Shown: positions 17,828 to 26,536 of the stretch, one piece after another | Position numbering within the stretch: position 1 is the first letter of the stretch | How the letters are laid out: each line of letters begins with the position of its first letter | Assembly (NCBI RefSeq): GCF_965227505.1 | Contig: NZ_OZ245757.1 | Span: 5,208,001 to 5,272,000 of the forward strand | DNA from: Pelagibius sp965227505 | GTDB taxonomy: Bacteria > Pseudomonadota > Alphaproteobacteria > Kiloniellales > Kiloniellaceae | DNA length: 64,000 nucleotides | Reading direction: 5' to 3' | Position numbers and translations under genes: made by a program | The notes under the pieces: generated by a model | The model's database searches: none | What the model was told of the DNA's origin: nothing | What the model saw: only the letters and a program-made list of their open reading frames with translations

Positions 17828-18784
17828 ATGAAAGTGAACAAAGCGCTCTCAAGTGTCGGCGTTGCCGCCGTCCTGACCTTTGCCGGGGCCGCCCAGGCCG
17901 CGGATGTTGTGATCGGCGTGCCGAACTGGCCGTCGGTCAATGCGACCGCCAACGTTCTGAAGGTCGTGATCGAAGAAAACCTGGGTCTCGAGGTCGAACT
18001 GCAGAACGGCACCAATCCCGTGGTCTTCGAAGCCATGGACAAGGGCTCGATGCACGCCCATCCGGAGGTCTGGCTGCCCAACCAGCAGAACCTCCATGAC
18101 AAGTTCGTCAAGGATTCCGGCACCGTCGCCATGAACCCCAACGGCATTTCGGCGGAGCAGGGCATGTGTGTTCCGGATTTCGTCGCCGAGGAACTGGGTG
18201 TGACCACAATCGAGGATCTGACCGATCCCGAGAAAGCGGCGCTGTTTGACAGCGACGGTGACGGCCGCGGCGAGATCTGGATCGGTGCGCCCGGCTGGGC
18301 CTCGACCATCGTCGAGCGCATCCGCGCGAAGTCCTATGGCTATGCCGAGACTCTCGAGCTGTTGGAAATCGACGAGACCCTGGCCTTTGCCAACCTGGAT
18401 GCCGCGGTGAAGGAGAAGAAGCCCTGGATCGGCTTCTGCTACACGCCGCACTACATCTTCCTGGTCCACGATCTGACGCCGCTGGACGAGCCGCCGCACG
18501 ATGCTGCCACCTGGAACGTGGTGCAGCCGACCGACGATCCGGACTGGCTCGCGAAGTCGGAAGCCGGGTCCGCCTGGAACGGTGCCAAGCTCCATCTCCA
18601 CTACTCAAAGGAGCTGGAAGAGAGGCACCCTGAAGTGGCGAAGCTCTTTTCCAATATGAAGCTGGAAGGCGAAGCCCTCACCGAGATGAGCTACGCGCTG
18701 GTGATCAACAAGGAAGATCCGGCCGAGTTCGCCAAGAAGTGGGTGGCTGCCAACGAGGACACCGTTCTGTCCTGGCTCCAGTAG
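17828..18784 (+). CDS. Glycine-betaine-type ABC transporter substrate-binding protein (OpuAC family)
   Basis: 318 residues with a clear Sec signal peptide ending AAQA-A near residue 25. The mature part is an OpuAC/ProX-type binding protein (VVIGVPNWPSVNATANV, then an aromatic-rich APGWAS and IGFCYTPHYIF). Members bind quaternary ammonium or related compounds in the periplasm. ATG start behind AGGAGTAAGAGG. The long 164-base gap from the DegT gene suggests either its own promoter or continuation of the LacI-controlled transcript. Ligand not identifiable by eye. Confidence 0.9.
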   Translation: MKVNKALSSVGVAAVLTFAGAAQAADVVIGVPNWPSVNATANVLKVVIEENLGLEVELQNGTNPVVFEAMDKGSMHAHPEVWLPNQQNLHDKFVKDSGTVAMNPNGISAEQGMCVPDFVAEELGVTTIEDLTDPEKAALFDSDGDGRGEIWIGAPGWASTIVERIRAKSYGYAETLELLEIDETLAFANLDAAVKEKKPWIGFCYTPHYIFLVHDLTPLDEPPHDAATWNVVQPTDDPDWLAKSEAGSAWNGAKLHLHYSKELEERHPEVAKLFSNMKLEGEALTEMSYALVINKEDPAEFAKKWVAANEDTVLSWLQ

Positions 18785-18796
18785 CCCTCTGATCCC

Positions 18797-18825
18797 TGCC
18801 GGTCGCCGCTTTGCGGCGGCCGGCA
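18797..18825 (+). other. Intercistronic hairpin between binding protein and ATPase genes
   Basis: Arms TGCCGGTCGCCGC and GCGGCGGCCGGCA pair over 13 bp (one G-U) around a TTT loop. Such hairpins after binding-protein genes often protect that part of the mRNA and allow higher binding-protein expression. There is no U-tail. Confidence 0.55.
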
Positions 18826-18852
18826 TCCTTCGACACGGATGGGGGGCATACC

Positions 18853-19893
18853 GTGACCGAAGCCGCTGTCAAAGTTGAAGACGTCTGGAAGATTTTCGGC
18901 CCGCCGGATGCCGTTGCCGAGGCAATGGCGGCGGTCAAGAGCGAGGGAATCGGCAAGCCCGAAGTTCTTGAACGCTATGGCTGCGTCGTCGGCGTGGCGG
19001 ACGCGAACTTCGCGGTTCCCCGCGGTGAAATCTTCTGCATCATGGGTCTCTCGGGGTCGGGCAAGTCGACCCTGGTGCGCCATGTCAACCGGCTGATCGA
19101 GCCGACCGCCGGCCGGATCGAGATCCTTGGTCGGGACATCGCCCAAATGGGCGAGAAGGAACTGCGGGCGGTGCGCGCCAAGCAGATCGGCATGGTGTTC
19201 CAGCACATGGCACTGATGCCGCACCGCTCGGTGCGCGACAACGTGGCCTATCCGCTTGAAATCCGCGGCGTGTCCAAGTCCAAGCGCTGGGCGGTCTCGG
19301 ACCACACCCTGTCCCTGGTCGACCTGGTCGGCTACGAGGACCGCCTGCCCAAGGAACTGTCGGGCGGCATGCAGCAGCGCGTCGGCATTGCCCGCGCGCT
19401 GGCCTCCGACCCGGAAATCCTTCTGATGGACGAGCCTTTCTCCGCGCTCGATCCCCTGATCCGGCTCCAGCTTCAGGACCAGTTCAAGGCGCTGGTCGCG
19501 GAGCTTCAGAAGACGACGCTTTTCATCACTCACGATCTGGACGAGGCCATCCGCATCGGGCACCGCATCGCCATCATGAAAGACGGGCGGATCGTGCAGA
19601 TCGGCACGCCGGAAGACATCGTGACCAACCCGGCGGACGACTATGTCCGGGAGTTCGTCCAGGGCATCTCGAAGCTTAAGCTCGTCAAGGCTCACTCCAT
19701 CATGGAGCCGCTGGACAAGGTCAACGGTGCACTCGACGCTGCTCCGCGTGCCTCCGCCGAATCCGATCTGGACGAACTCATCGATCTCTCCGTCGGCACC
19801 GAGTTGCCGGTCGTCATCACCGAGGATGGCCGCGACGTCGGCGTTGTGACCAAGCCGCGACTGCTGCGTGGGATCCAGGGAGGTAAGGAATGA
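18853..19893 (+). CDS. Glycine-betaine-type ABC transporter ATP-binding protein (ProV-like)
   Basis: 346 residues. Walker A is GLSGSGKS, the signature is LSGGMQQR, and Walker B is LLMDEPFSALD with a D-loop and THDLDEA switch. The tail after about residue 270 is a short CBS-like regulatory part, as in ProV/OpuAA. I use the GTG at 18853 (behind GGGGGG) because the open frame from 18811 would start inside the intercistronic hairpin. The Asp/Glu-rich insert before Walker A (PPDAVAEAMAAVKSEG) is shared with the paralogue at 62832. It overlaps the permease gene by 4 bases. Confidence 0.9.
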   Translation: MTEAAVKVEDVWKIFGPPDAVAEAMAAVKSEGIGKPEVLERYGCVVGVADANFAVPRGEIFCIMGLSGSGKSTLVRHVNRLIEPTAGRIEILGRDIAQMGEKELRAVRAKQIGMVFQHMALMPHRSVRDNVAYPLEIRGVSKSKRWAVSDHTLSLVDLVGYEDRLPKELSGGMQQRVGIARALASDPEILLMDEPFSALDPLIRLQLQDQFKALVAELQKTTLFITHDLDEAIRIGHRIAIMKDGRIVQIGTPEDIVTNPADDYVREFVQGISKLKLVKAHSIMEPLDKVNGALDAAPRASAESDLDELIDLSVGTELPVVITEDGRDVGVVTKPRLLRGIQGGKE

Positions 19894-21467
19894 CCGATAT
19901 GACCGTCACGGCGGCCTCGCAGATCGAGGTCGACCGCGCCGAACTCGATGCCTCCATCTCCCGCTTCGCCGGCAGTAATGGCGAATACTATGCCGAGGCT
20001 TTCCACAAGATCCACGAAGCCACGGGCGTGGTGCCGACGGGTTTCAATCTTGCGGCCATGCTTCTGGGCCCGATCTGGGCGGCGATGCGGGGCGTCTGGG
20101 GGTTCTTCTGGGGCTTTCTGATCCTGGAGGTGATCGCCTGGGTGCAGATCGGCCGCGGCGCCTGGGGCAATCCGGGCGCCGAGTATCTCGAACGTGCCGC
20201 GAGCCAGAGCGAGCGCGCCGCCGACTTCACTCAGCGCGCCGAGGCCGCCCGCGCCGCGGGCGAGGACCCCAGCCGCTTCGAGACGCTTGCGGGCAACATG
20301 GCGCGCGCCGTCGAGCGCAACCTGCAGGCCGCCGAGGCGGCCAACGCCGAGGCCTTTACCATCCTCATGGTCGGCCTGGTCCTCTTGCTGGTGATCAAGC
20401 TCGTCGAAGGCTTCTACAGCAATGTCATCTACGAGAAGCAGTACTCGCGCTGGCGCATCGATCCCGAGCGCGTCGAATCAGGTGTCAGCACCCAACGTCT
20501 GCTGCTCGGTATCGCTCTTGTCTTGGCGATTGCGCCTCTAACCATCTACAAGTTCACCGCCAGTAGTCCGATCGAGGTGTTGAACAGCTTTCCGGAGCGG
20601 GAAGTCAGCCAGATCTTCTTCACGGCCGACAATCAGACGATTTACTCCGGTACAGCAAATTGGATGGACCGGCAGATCGACGCCGCAGCGAAGGCCGGTG
20701 CCGGTGTTTTCGACAGTGTAACGGCCGGCGTGCGCGCAGTGCTTGACACCCTGACTCTGGCCCTGATTGGCACGCCCTGGCCGGTGGTCATGGTGGTGAT
20801 CTGTGTCGTTGCCTGGCGGGCGGCCGGGCCACGGGTGGCGATTTTCACGGCGGCTGCCCTCGCATACCTTGCGTTGCTGGGCTTCTGGGAGGTTTCCATG
20901 GAGACCGTGGCGCTGGTGGGCGCTGCGGTTTTGATCTGTGTAACCGTCGGCATTCCGCTTGGCATCTGGTTCGGTAAGTCCGCGCGTGCTTACAAGGGCG
21001 CGGAGCCGGTGTTGGACCTGATGCAGACCCTGCCGGCCTTCGTTTATCTGATCCCCATTATCGCCTTCTTCGGCACGGGCAATCCGCCGGGCATTCTGGC
21101 CACCATCATCTTCGGCATGCCGCCGGTGATCCGCCTGACGGCGCTCGGCATGCGCGGCGTGCCGGAGAGCATCAAGGAGGCGGCGGTCGCCTTCGGCGCT
21201 ACCCGCTGGCAGTTGCTCAAGGACGTCGAAGTTCCCCTGGCGCTTCCGTCGATCATGGCGGGCGTGAACCAGACCATCCTGATGTGTCTGTCCATGGTGG
21301 TGATCATCTCGCTGATCGGCGGCGGCGGCCTCGGCAAGGAGATCCTCGACGCGCTGCAGTACGTTGCCAAAGGTTCCGGCTTGCTGGGTGGCCTCGCCAT
21401 TCTGTTCTGCGCCATGGTGATCGACCGCATCGTTCAGGGCGCCTTCCGCCGCGCCGATCAGAAGTAG
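19890..21467 (+). CDS. Glycine-betaine-type ABC permease with long N-terminal membrane/coiled-coil extension
   Basis: 525 residues, about twice the size of a simple ProW. The C-terminal half (from about 290) is a normal BPD_transp_1 permease with the EAAVAFGATRWQLLKDVEVP coupling loop. The N-terminal half holds FNLAAMLLGPIWAAMRGVWG (resembling DUF2628-type membrane helices), an Ala/Glu/Arg-rich coiled coil at about 95-150, and two more helices. The same extension occurs in the permease at 61282-62835. Its role is unknown. Coupled to the ATPase gene by ATGA overlap. Confidence 0.88.
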   Translation: MTDMTVTAASQIEVDRAELDASISRFAGSNGEYYAEAFHKIHEATGVVPTGFNLAAMLLGPIWAAMRGVWGFFWGFLILEVIAWVQIGRGAWGNPGAEYLERAASQSERAADFTQRAEAARAAGEDPSRFETLAGNMARAVERNLQAAEAANAEAFTILMVGLVLLLVIKLVEGFYSNVIYEKQYSRWRIDPERVESGVSTQRLLLGIALVLAIAPLTIYKFTASSPIEVLNSFPEREVSQIFFTADNQTIYSGTANWMDRQIDAAAKAGAGVFDSVTAGVRAVLDTLTLALIGTPWPVVMVVICVVAWRAAGPRVAIFTAAALAYLALLGFWEVSMETVALVGAAVLICVTVGIPLGIWFGKSARAYKGAEPVLDLMQTLPAFVYLIPIIAFFGTGNPPGILATIIFGMPPVIRLTALGMRGVPESIKEAAVAFGATRWQLLKDVEVPLALPSIMAGVNQTILMCLSMVVIISLIGGGGLGKEILDALQYVAKGSGLLGGLAILFCAMVIDRIVQGAFRRADQK

Positions 21468-21512
21468 AGTCGCGCAAAGGTCGTCCGCGAAGCTGCGGCC
21501 AGTGACGCCTGT

Positions 21513-21541
21513 CTGGCCCCGGGGACAAACCCCGGGGCCAG
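21513..21541. terminator. Strong GC hairpin after the betaine transporter operon
   Basis: CTGGCCCCGGGG-ACAAA-CCCCGGGGCCAG is a perfect 12-bp stem with a 5-base loop, 45 bases after the permease stop. It lacks a U-run, so it may be a terminator, an mRNA 3'-end stabiliser or a dispersed REP-like repeat. Confidence 0.5.
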
Positions 21542-21669
21542 GGCAGGGCCCGGCATTGCACGCTCAGATAGCAGTCTGTAGGCATTTGTTAACCTTGTCT
21601 TGATGTTATGGACATCGGCGTCTGCCCTCTCCGCCGCGGCGGGCAGCGCCGCTGGACCGGAGATCGAGG

Positions 21670-23313
21670 TTGGCAGGGCACGAAATTCTGCTTCACATAG
21701 CCGGTGGCGTGGCGTTGCTGTTGTGGTCCACCCGCATGGTACGGACCGGGCTGCTGCGCGCCTTCGGGACAGAGCTCCGCCACCTGATCGGCCGTTCCAC
21801 GCGCTCAACGCCTTCGGCCGCGTTGGTCGGTTTCGGCGTGACCACCGCCCTGCAAAGCTCCACCGCCACCACCATGCTGGCGGTTTCCTTTGCCGGACGC
21901 GGGATGATCGCCCTGGCGCCGGCGCTGGCATTGATGCTGGGCGCCGACCTCGGCTCGACCATGGTGGTCCAGTTCCTCTCCTTCGATCTCTACTGGCTGT
22001 CTCCGGCCCTGCTGTTGCTGGGCGTGCTCTGCTTCATGACCGGCGGTGCTCCGCTGCGCCGCCAGATCGGCCGCGTGCTGGTCGGCCTTGGGCTGATGGT
22101 GCTCGCTCTTGACCTTACGGTCGGTGCGACCGATCAGCTTCGCTCGAGCGAGACCCTGGAAGGCCTGCTCTCTTCCCTTGCCGACGAGGCCGTGCTGGCG
22201 GTGCTGCTGGGGGCCCTGCTTGCCTGGCTGTTCCATTCCAGCGTCGCCCTGGTCCTGCTGATCGTCGGCCTTGCCGCCGGCGGGCTGCTGCAGCCGGCGG
22301 TGGCTTTCCCCCTGGTCTTGGGCGCCAACATCGGCTCCGGCATCATCCCGATGGTTCTGACCCTGCGCAGCAGCAACGAGAGCCGGCGCATTCCCCTGGG
22401 CAATCTCCTGTTCCGGGTGCTCGGCGTGGCGGCGGTCCTGCCGTTCCTGGGGCTGATCACGCCGTTGATCGGCGAGCTGGGGTCCGATCCCGCACGCCAG
22501 ATCGCGAACTTTCACAGCCTTTTCTGCGCCGCCGTGCTGCTGATCGGGTTGCCCTTCGTCCATGTCATGGCGAAGCTGACCGAGCGTCTGCTGCCGGCAA
22601 GCGAGGAAGAGGGCGAGGCCGGACCGCGCTACCTGAACAAGGAGGCCGCCCAGACTCCGCAGCTGGCCTTGGCCTGCGCCAAGCGCGAGGCCTTGCGCAT
22701 GGCGGACATCACCGAACAGATGCTGAGCAAGGTAACCGATGCTTTCGAGCCGCAGGGGCAGAGCGTCGTTGACGAGCTGGGCGAGATGGACGATCAGCTC
22801 GACGAACTGCATGAAGCGATCAAGCTCTATCTGACCGAGCTTTCCAGCGAACCCCTGGACGAGGCGTCAAGCCGCAGCTGCAGCGAGCTCTTGTCCTTCA
22901 CCACGCACCTCGAACACATCGGCGACATCATTAGCAAGAACCTGCGCAAGAGCGCTCAGAAGAAGAGTCGCAAGAAGCTGTCCTTCTCGGAGGAGGGCTG
23001 GAGCGAGCTGCTGGACCTTCATGCGCGCGTCGCTGATCATCTGCAACTGGCCCTGGGATCGTTCGTCACCAGGGACCCCGCCACCGCCCAGCAGCTCGTG
23101 AACGAAAAGCGGGAGTTTCGCGAGCTGGAACAGGAAGCCAGCGAGGCTCATCTCAATCGCCTGCGCCGCGGTCGGGTGGAAAGCATCGAAACCTCAGGCC
23201 TGCACATCGACGTGGTCCGCGACCTCAAGCGCATCAACTCCCACATCACGGCCATTGCCTACGAGGTCCTGACCACCGAGGAGCCCCGCTGGCTGGAGCG
23301 CAAGCGCGCCTGA
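21670..23313 (+). CDS. Na+/phosphate cotransporter (NptA/PNaS family) with PhoU-like C-terminus
   Basis: 547 residues. The N-terminal half has two inverted repeats with the family QSST-type motifs (TALQSSTATT and WLFHSSVALV) and GADLGSTM/GANIGSGI. The C-terminal half is helical, acidic and PhoU-like. It should import phosphate with Na+ at the inner membrane. The TTG start at 21670 is chosen so that the first membrane helix (LLHIAGGVALLLW) is kept; an ATG 66 bases downstream would delete it. No phosphate regulator nearby. Confidence 0.85.
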   Translation: MAGHEILLHIAGGVALLLWSTRMVRTGLLRAFGTELRHLIGRSTRSTPSAALVGFGVTTALQSSTATTMLAVSFAGRGMIALAPALALMLGADLGSTMVVQFLSFDLYWLSPALLLLGVLCFMTGGAPLRRQIGRVLVGLGLMVLALDLTVGATDQLRSSETLEGLLSSLADEAVLAVLLGALLAWLFHSSVALVLLIVGLAAGGLLQPAVAFPLVLGANIGSGIIPMVLTLRSSNESRRIPLGNLLFRVLGVAAVLPFLGLITPLIGELGSDPARQIANFHSLFCAAVLLIGLPFVHVMAKLTERLLPASEEEGEAGPRYLNKEAAQTPQLALACAKREALRMADITEQMLSKVTDAFEPQGQSVVDELGEMDDQLDELHEAIKLYLTELSSEPLDEASSRSCSELLSFTTHLEHIGDIISKNLRKSAQKKSRKKLSFSEEGWSELLDLHARVADHLQLALGSFVTRDPATAQQLVNEKREFRELEQEASEAHLNRLRRGRVESIETSGLHIDVVRDLKRINSHITAIAYEVLTTEEPRWLERKRA

Positions 23314-23423
23314 TCCTTGCCGCCCTTGAGCCGGCACCGAGGTCTCTCCGCACTGCAGGCCTGGCCGCATCGCGCTGCCCTTTGAAACGGACCGAAGCCG
23401 GCATTTCCGGGCCCCCGGGGTGA

Positions 23424-23439
23424 AGAGGGCCGGCCCTCT
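23424..23439. other. 16-bp perfect palindrome in the nptA-tupB gap
   Basis: AGAGGGCCGGCCCTCT, about 110 bases after the Na+/phosphate gene. It could form a hairpin at the transcript end but no U-run follows. The rest of the 235-base gap shows no gene. Confidence 0.3.
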
Positions 23440-23497
23440 GCCCGTGCAGCCTCTGTCCAGATCCTGCGAAGACTCTTGTTCTTTCCGGAGAAAAAGA

Positions 23498-23522
23498 CAT
23501 AAAATGCATAAGAACGCATAAA
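23498..23522 (+). promoter_or_regulatory. Phased CATAA repeats upstream of tupB (possible operator)
   Basis: CATAA occurs at 23498, 23507 and 23517 (the last two as GCATAA), spaced 9 and 10 bases, i.e. near one helical turn, about 27 bases before the tupB start. It may be the site of a tungstate-responsive regulator; the HTH/PBP-like protein at 27397-28287 is the obvious candidate. No binding evidence. Confidence 0.3.
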
Positions 23523-23548
23523 TTGCGAAGACCGATCGGGTTGAGGGA

Positions 23549-24256
23549 ATGCAGGATTTCTGGGCCGCCTTCGCGGAGGCGTTTGCGCTCATTGTCGGGC
23601 TGGATGCAGAGCTGGTGGAGATCATCGGCTTGTCGCTGCGCGTCACCTTCTCGGCGGTGGCCATTGCCTGCCTGCTCGGCCTGCCTCTGGGCGCGCTGCT
23701 CGCCGTCGGCCGCTTTCCGGGACGCGGCCTCCTGATTGTTGTGGTCAGCGCCCTGATGGGGCTGCCGCCTGTGGTGGTCGGCCTGGGGGTCTACCTCATG
23801 CTTTCCAGCGCCGGGCCGCTGGGGGTGCTGCAACTGCTCTATACGCCGACGGCGATGATCATCGCCCAGGCGATCCTGGTGACGCCCATCGTTGCCGCCC
23901 TCACGCGCCAGGTGGTCGAGGATCTGCACGGCGAGTACGACGAACTGCTGCGCTCCATGGGCAGCGGCCGCCTCGGCACCGTGGCGACGCTGCTCTGGGA
24001 CGCCCGCTACTCTCTGCTCACGGCCGCCCTGGCCGGGCTTGGGCGCGCCCTGGCGGAGGTCGGCGCGGTGATGATCGTCGGCGGCAACATCGCCCATGTG
24101 ACCCGGGTGATGACGACAGCCATCGCGCTGGAAACCTCCAAGGGCGAGTTGGCGCTGGCGCTCGGCCTCGGCATCATCCTGGTGTGCCTTTCGATTCTCA
24201 TCAACGCCGGCCTTCTGGGCCTGCGGCGCACGGCGGAGCGGCTGGCCTATGCCTGA
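23549..24256 (+). CDS. tupB: Tungstate ABC transporter permease TupB
   Basis: 235 residues, five or six hydrophobic helices, with the permease coupling loop EYDELLRSMGSGRLGTVATL and the conserved GRALAEVGAVMIVGGNI segment of TupB/ModB-like proteins. It is the inner-membrane channel for tungstate uptake with TupC (overlapping 8 bases) and TupA. ATG at 23549, with weak GAGGG-type purines before it. Confidence 0.88.
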   Translation: MQDFWAAFAEAFALIVGLDAELVEIIGLSLRVTFSAVAIACLLGLPLGALLAVGRFPGRGLLIVVVSALMGLPPVVVGLGVYLMLSSAGPLGVLQLLYTPTAMIIAQAILVTPIVAALTRQVVEDLHGEYDELLRSMGSGRLGTVATLLWDARYSLLTAALAGLGRALAEVGAVMIVGGNIAHVTRVMTTAIALETSKGELALALGLGIILVCLSILINAGLLGLRRTAERLAYA

Positions 24257-25007
24257 AGCCGCCGTGATGCCGCTTTGTGATCCTTGCCGGCCGGGGCCCG
24301 CCGGGCCGCCGGCGATCGTGCTGGAGGACTTGGTTCTGGAGCGCGGCGGCAAGCGGCTGATCGACGGCCTCAGCATGACGGTACCGGCGCGGGGCGTCAC
24401 CGCCGTCATGGGCCCCAACGGCGCCGGCAAGAGCTTGGCGCTCAGGCTCATCGCCCAGCTCGTCGAGCCGACGAGTGGTCGGCTTCGTTTCGCCGCCGGT
24501 CTTCTGGCCCAGCCTGAAATCGCCTTCGTGTTTCAGAAGCCGGTGCTGCTGCGCCGCTCCGTGCGTGCCAACCTGGATCACGCTCTGCGCACCTATGGGA
24601 CACCCCGGGGCGAGCGCGCCGCCCGTCTGGCCGAACTCCTTGCGCTCGGCCAGCTCACGGAGCTGGCGGAACGGCCGGCGCGGGTGCTTTCCGGCGGCGA
24701 ACAGCAACGTGTCGCCATGGTCCGCGCCCTGGCCGCCGAGCCCAAGGTTCTGCTTCTCGACGAACCGACGGCAAGCCTCGATCCCCAGGCGACGGCGGCC
24801 ATCGAGGCCCTGATCCGGCGCGCGGTGGACGACGGCGTCAGTGTGGTCCTCGTCACCCACCAGGCCGGTCAGGCCCAGCGCCTCGCCGACACGGTGTGCT
24901 TTCTGCACAAGGGCCGGCTGCACGAATCGGCACCGGCTGCCGCTTTTTTTCACAATCCCCGCACCCCCGAGGCGCACGCCTATCTTGCCGGCGAGCTGCT
25001 TCTGTAG
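24249..25007 (+). CDS. tupC: Tungstate ABC transporter ATP-binding protein TupC
   Basis: 252 residues: Walker A GPNGAGKS, signature LSGGEQQRVAMVRAL, Walker B LLLDEPTASLD, switch His in VTHQAGQAQRL. Starts inside the end of tupB (ATGCCTGA overlap), showing translational coupling. Pairs with the TupB permease and TupA binding protein for tungstate import. Confidence 0.88.
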   Translation: MPEAAVMPLCDPCRPGPAGPPAIVLEDLVLERGGKRLIDGLSMTVPARGVTAVMGPNGAGKSLALRLIAQLVEPTSGRLRFAAGLLAQPEIAFVFQKPVLLRRSVRANLDHALRTYGTPRGERAARLAELLALGQLTELAERPARVLSGGEQQRVAMVRALAAEPKVLLLDEPTASLDPQATAAIEALIRRAVDDGVSVVLVTHQAGQAQRLADTVCFLHKGRLHESAPAAAFFHNPRTPEAHAYLAGELLL

Positions 25008-25039
25008 AACGCAAATCCGTCCTTTGAGGAGAGAGGTCC

Positions 25040-25867
25040 ATGCAGGTGAGAGCCCTTAAGTTCGCAGTCGCCCTGTTCGCAGCCACCGCCCTTCCCGCAA
25101 CCACGGCCTTGGCCGAAGACTTCATCATCGTGCAGTCGACCACGTCGACCCAGAACTCCGGTCTCTACGACCATCTGCTGCCGCAGTTTCAGGAGGCAAG
25201 CGGCATCGAGGTGCGGGTCGTCGCGGTCGGGACCGGCCAGGCGATCAAGAACGCGCGCAACTGCGACGGCGATGTGCTGCTGGTTCATGCCAAAGCTTCG
25301 GAAGAAAAGTTCGTGGCCGAGGGTTATGGCGTCAGCCGCGCCGATGTCATGTACAACGACTTCGTCGTCGTCGGCCCGGCAGCCGATCCGGCCGGGATCG
25401 GCGGTGGTACCGATGTGGCCGAGGCGCTGGCCCGGATAGAGGACTCGGAGGCGATCTTTGCGTCACGCGGCGATGATTCCGGAACCCATAAGAAGGAACT
25501 GGCGCTCTGGAAGGCAGCCGGCGTCGATCCCGGCGCCGCCAGCGGCACCTGGTACCGGGAGACCGGCTCCGGCATGGGGGCGACCCTGAACATTGCCGTC
25601 GGGATGGGCGCTTACACCATGACCGACCGCGCCACCTGGATCGCCTTCGGCAACAAGCAGGACCACCGGATCGTCGTCGAGGGCGATACGCGCCTTTTCA
25701 ATCAGTACGGTGTGATCCTGGTGAACCCGGAGCGCTGCGACAACGTGAAGTCCGGGATGGGTCAGACGTTCATCGACTGGATCCTCTCCGACGAAGGCCA
25801 GTCCGCCATCGCCGACTACACCCGCGACGGTCAGCAGCTGTTCTTTCCCAACGCCCGGATGAGCTAA
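25040..25867 (+). CDS. tupA: Tungstate-binding periplasmic protein TupA
   Basis: 275 residues with a signal peptide cleaved after TTALA near residue 25. The STTSTQNSGL motif near the mature N-terminus is the TupA oxyanion loop (TTTS-type), and SRGDDSGTHKKE is the second binding-site segment. Family members bind tungstate tightly over molybdate. SD AGGAGAGAGG precedes the ATG. Last gene of tupBCA. Confidence 0.9.
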   Translation: MQVRALKFAVALFAATALPATTALAEDFIIVQSTTSTQNSGLYDHLLPQFQEASGIEVRVVAVGTGQAIKNARNCDGDVLLVHAKASEEKFVAEGYGVSRADVMYNDFVVVGPAADPAGIGGGTDVAEALARIEDSEAIFASRGDDSGTHKKELALWKAAGVDPGAASGTWYRETGSGMGATLNIAVGMGAYTMTDRATWIAFGNKQDHRIVVEGDTRLFNQYGVILVNPERCDNVKSGMGQTFIDWILSDEGQSAIADYTRDGQQLFFPNARMS

Positions 25868-25874
25868 GCAGCGG

Positions 25875-26522
25875 TCAGTCCGGACGGCGCGCGGCAAAGC
25901 GCACGACATGCGCGATGCCGCGATGCCGCCGTCCTTCTTCGAGGCGGACCTGTCCCGCCAGCGCCTCCACGACCTCTAAGCCGGGCGTAGCGCTATGAAG
26001 TTCCGTCAGACTGTAGAGAAGATCGGGGTCCTCCGGTCCCATGGTCCGATGCGCGGCCTGGTCCTTGGAAAAGGCCTCGACGACAAGCCATCCTCCGGGC
26101 GCGAGAAGCCCCGCCGCCTGTTCGAGGGCGCGCAGCCGGGTGCCCGATGCCGCCTGCAGGTAGAGCAGGCTGACCATCTCCCAGCTCCGGTCGGGCGCGG
26201 CGCTCCAGGTATCGAGGTCGGCGGTCAGCCGTTCGACCGTCACGCCGCGCACCCTGTCAAGGTTCAGCGCCTTCTCGGTGGCCACCGCGGAGACGTCGAG
26301 CGCCGTAACCGTCATACCCTGGCCCGCGAGCCAGGCAGCGTTGCGTCCGTCGCCGTCGGCCAGGCAAAGAGCGCTGCGGGCGCGGAAGTCCGAACGCGCC
26401 ACAACCATCCGCAGGTATTCGTTCGGCTCGCTGCCGAACAGCGGTTCCTCCGCCGCTGCGTATCGGGCGTCCCAGCGCTGTGCCGCCGATCTTTCTTTTC
26501 GCTCCCTATCGCTTTCTTCCAT
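25875..26522 (-). CDS. SAM-dependent methyltransferase (TehB-like class I)
   Basis: 215 residues, Rossmann-type methyltransferase. The N-terminus carries RWDARYAAAEEPLFG; motif I is LCLADGDGRNAAWLAGQG and VTALDVSA follows. This resembles the TehB/thiol-methyltransferase-like group that acts on small toxic anions or thiols; the substrate is unknown. Its ATG lies 14 bases from the divergent ModA-like start, and its SD (AAAGGAG, read on this strand) lies in that gap. Confidence 0.8.
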   Translation of the reverse strand: MEESDRERKERSAAQRWDARYAAAEEPLFGSEPNEYLRMVVARSDFRARSALCLADGDGRNAAWLAGQGMTVTALDVSAVATEKALNLDRVRGVTVERLTADLDTWSAAPDRSWEMVSLLYLQAASGTRLRALEQAAGLLAPGGWLVVEAFSKDQAAHRTMGPEDPDLLYSLTELHSATPGLEVVEALAGQVRLEEGRRHRGIAHVVRFAARRPD

Positions 26523-26536
26523 GGAGGACTCCTTTC
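26523..26536. promoter_or_regulatory. 14-bp gap carrying both ribosome-binding sites of a divergent gene pair
   Basis: GGAGGACTCCTTTC: GGAGGA serves the + strand ATG (26537), and on the - strand AAAGGAG serves the ATG at 26522. Neither promoter can fit in the gap, so each must lie inside the other gene's coding sequence. Confidence 0.7.
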
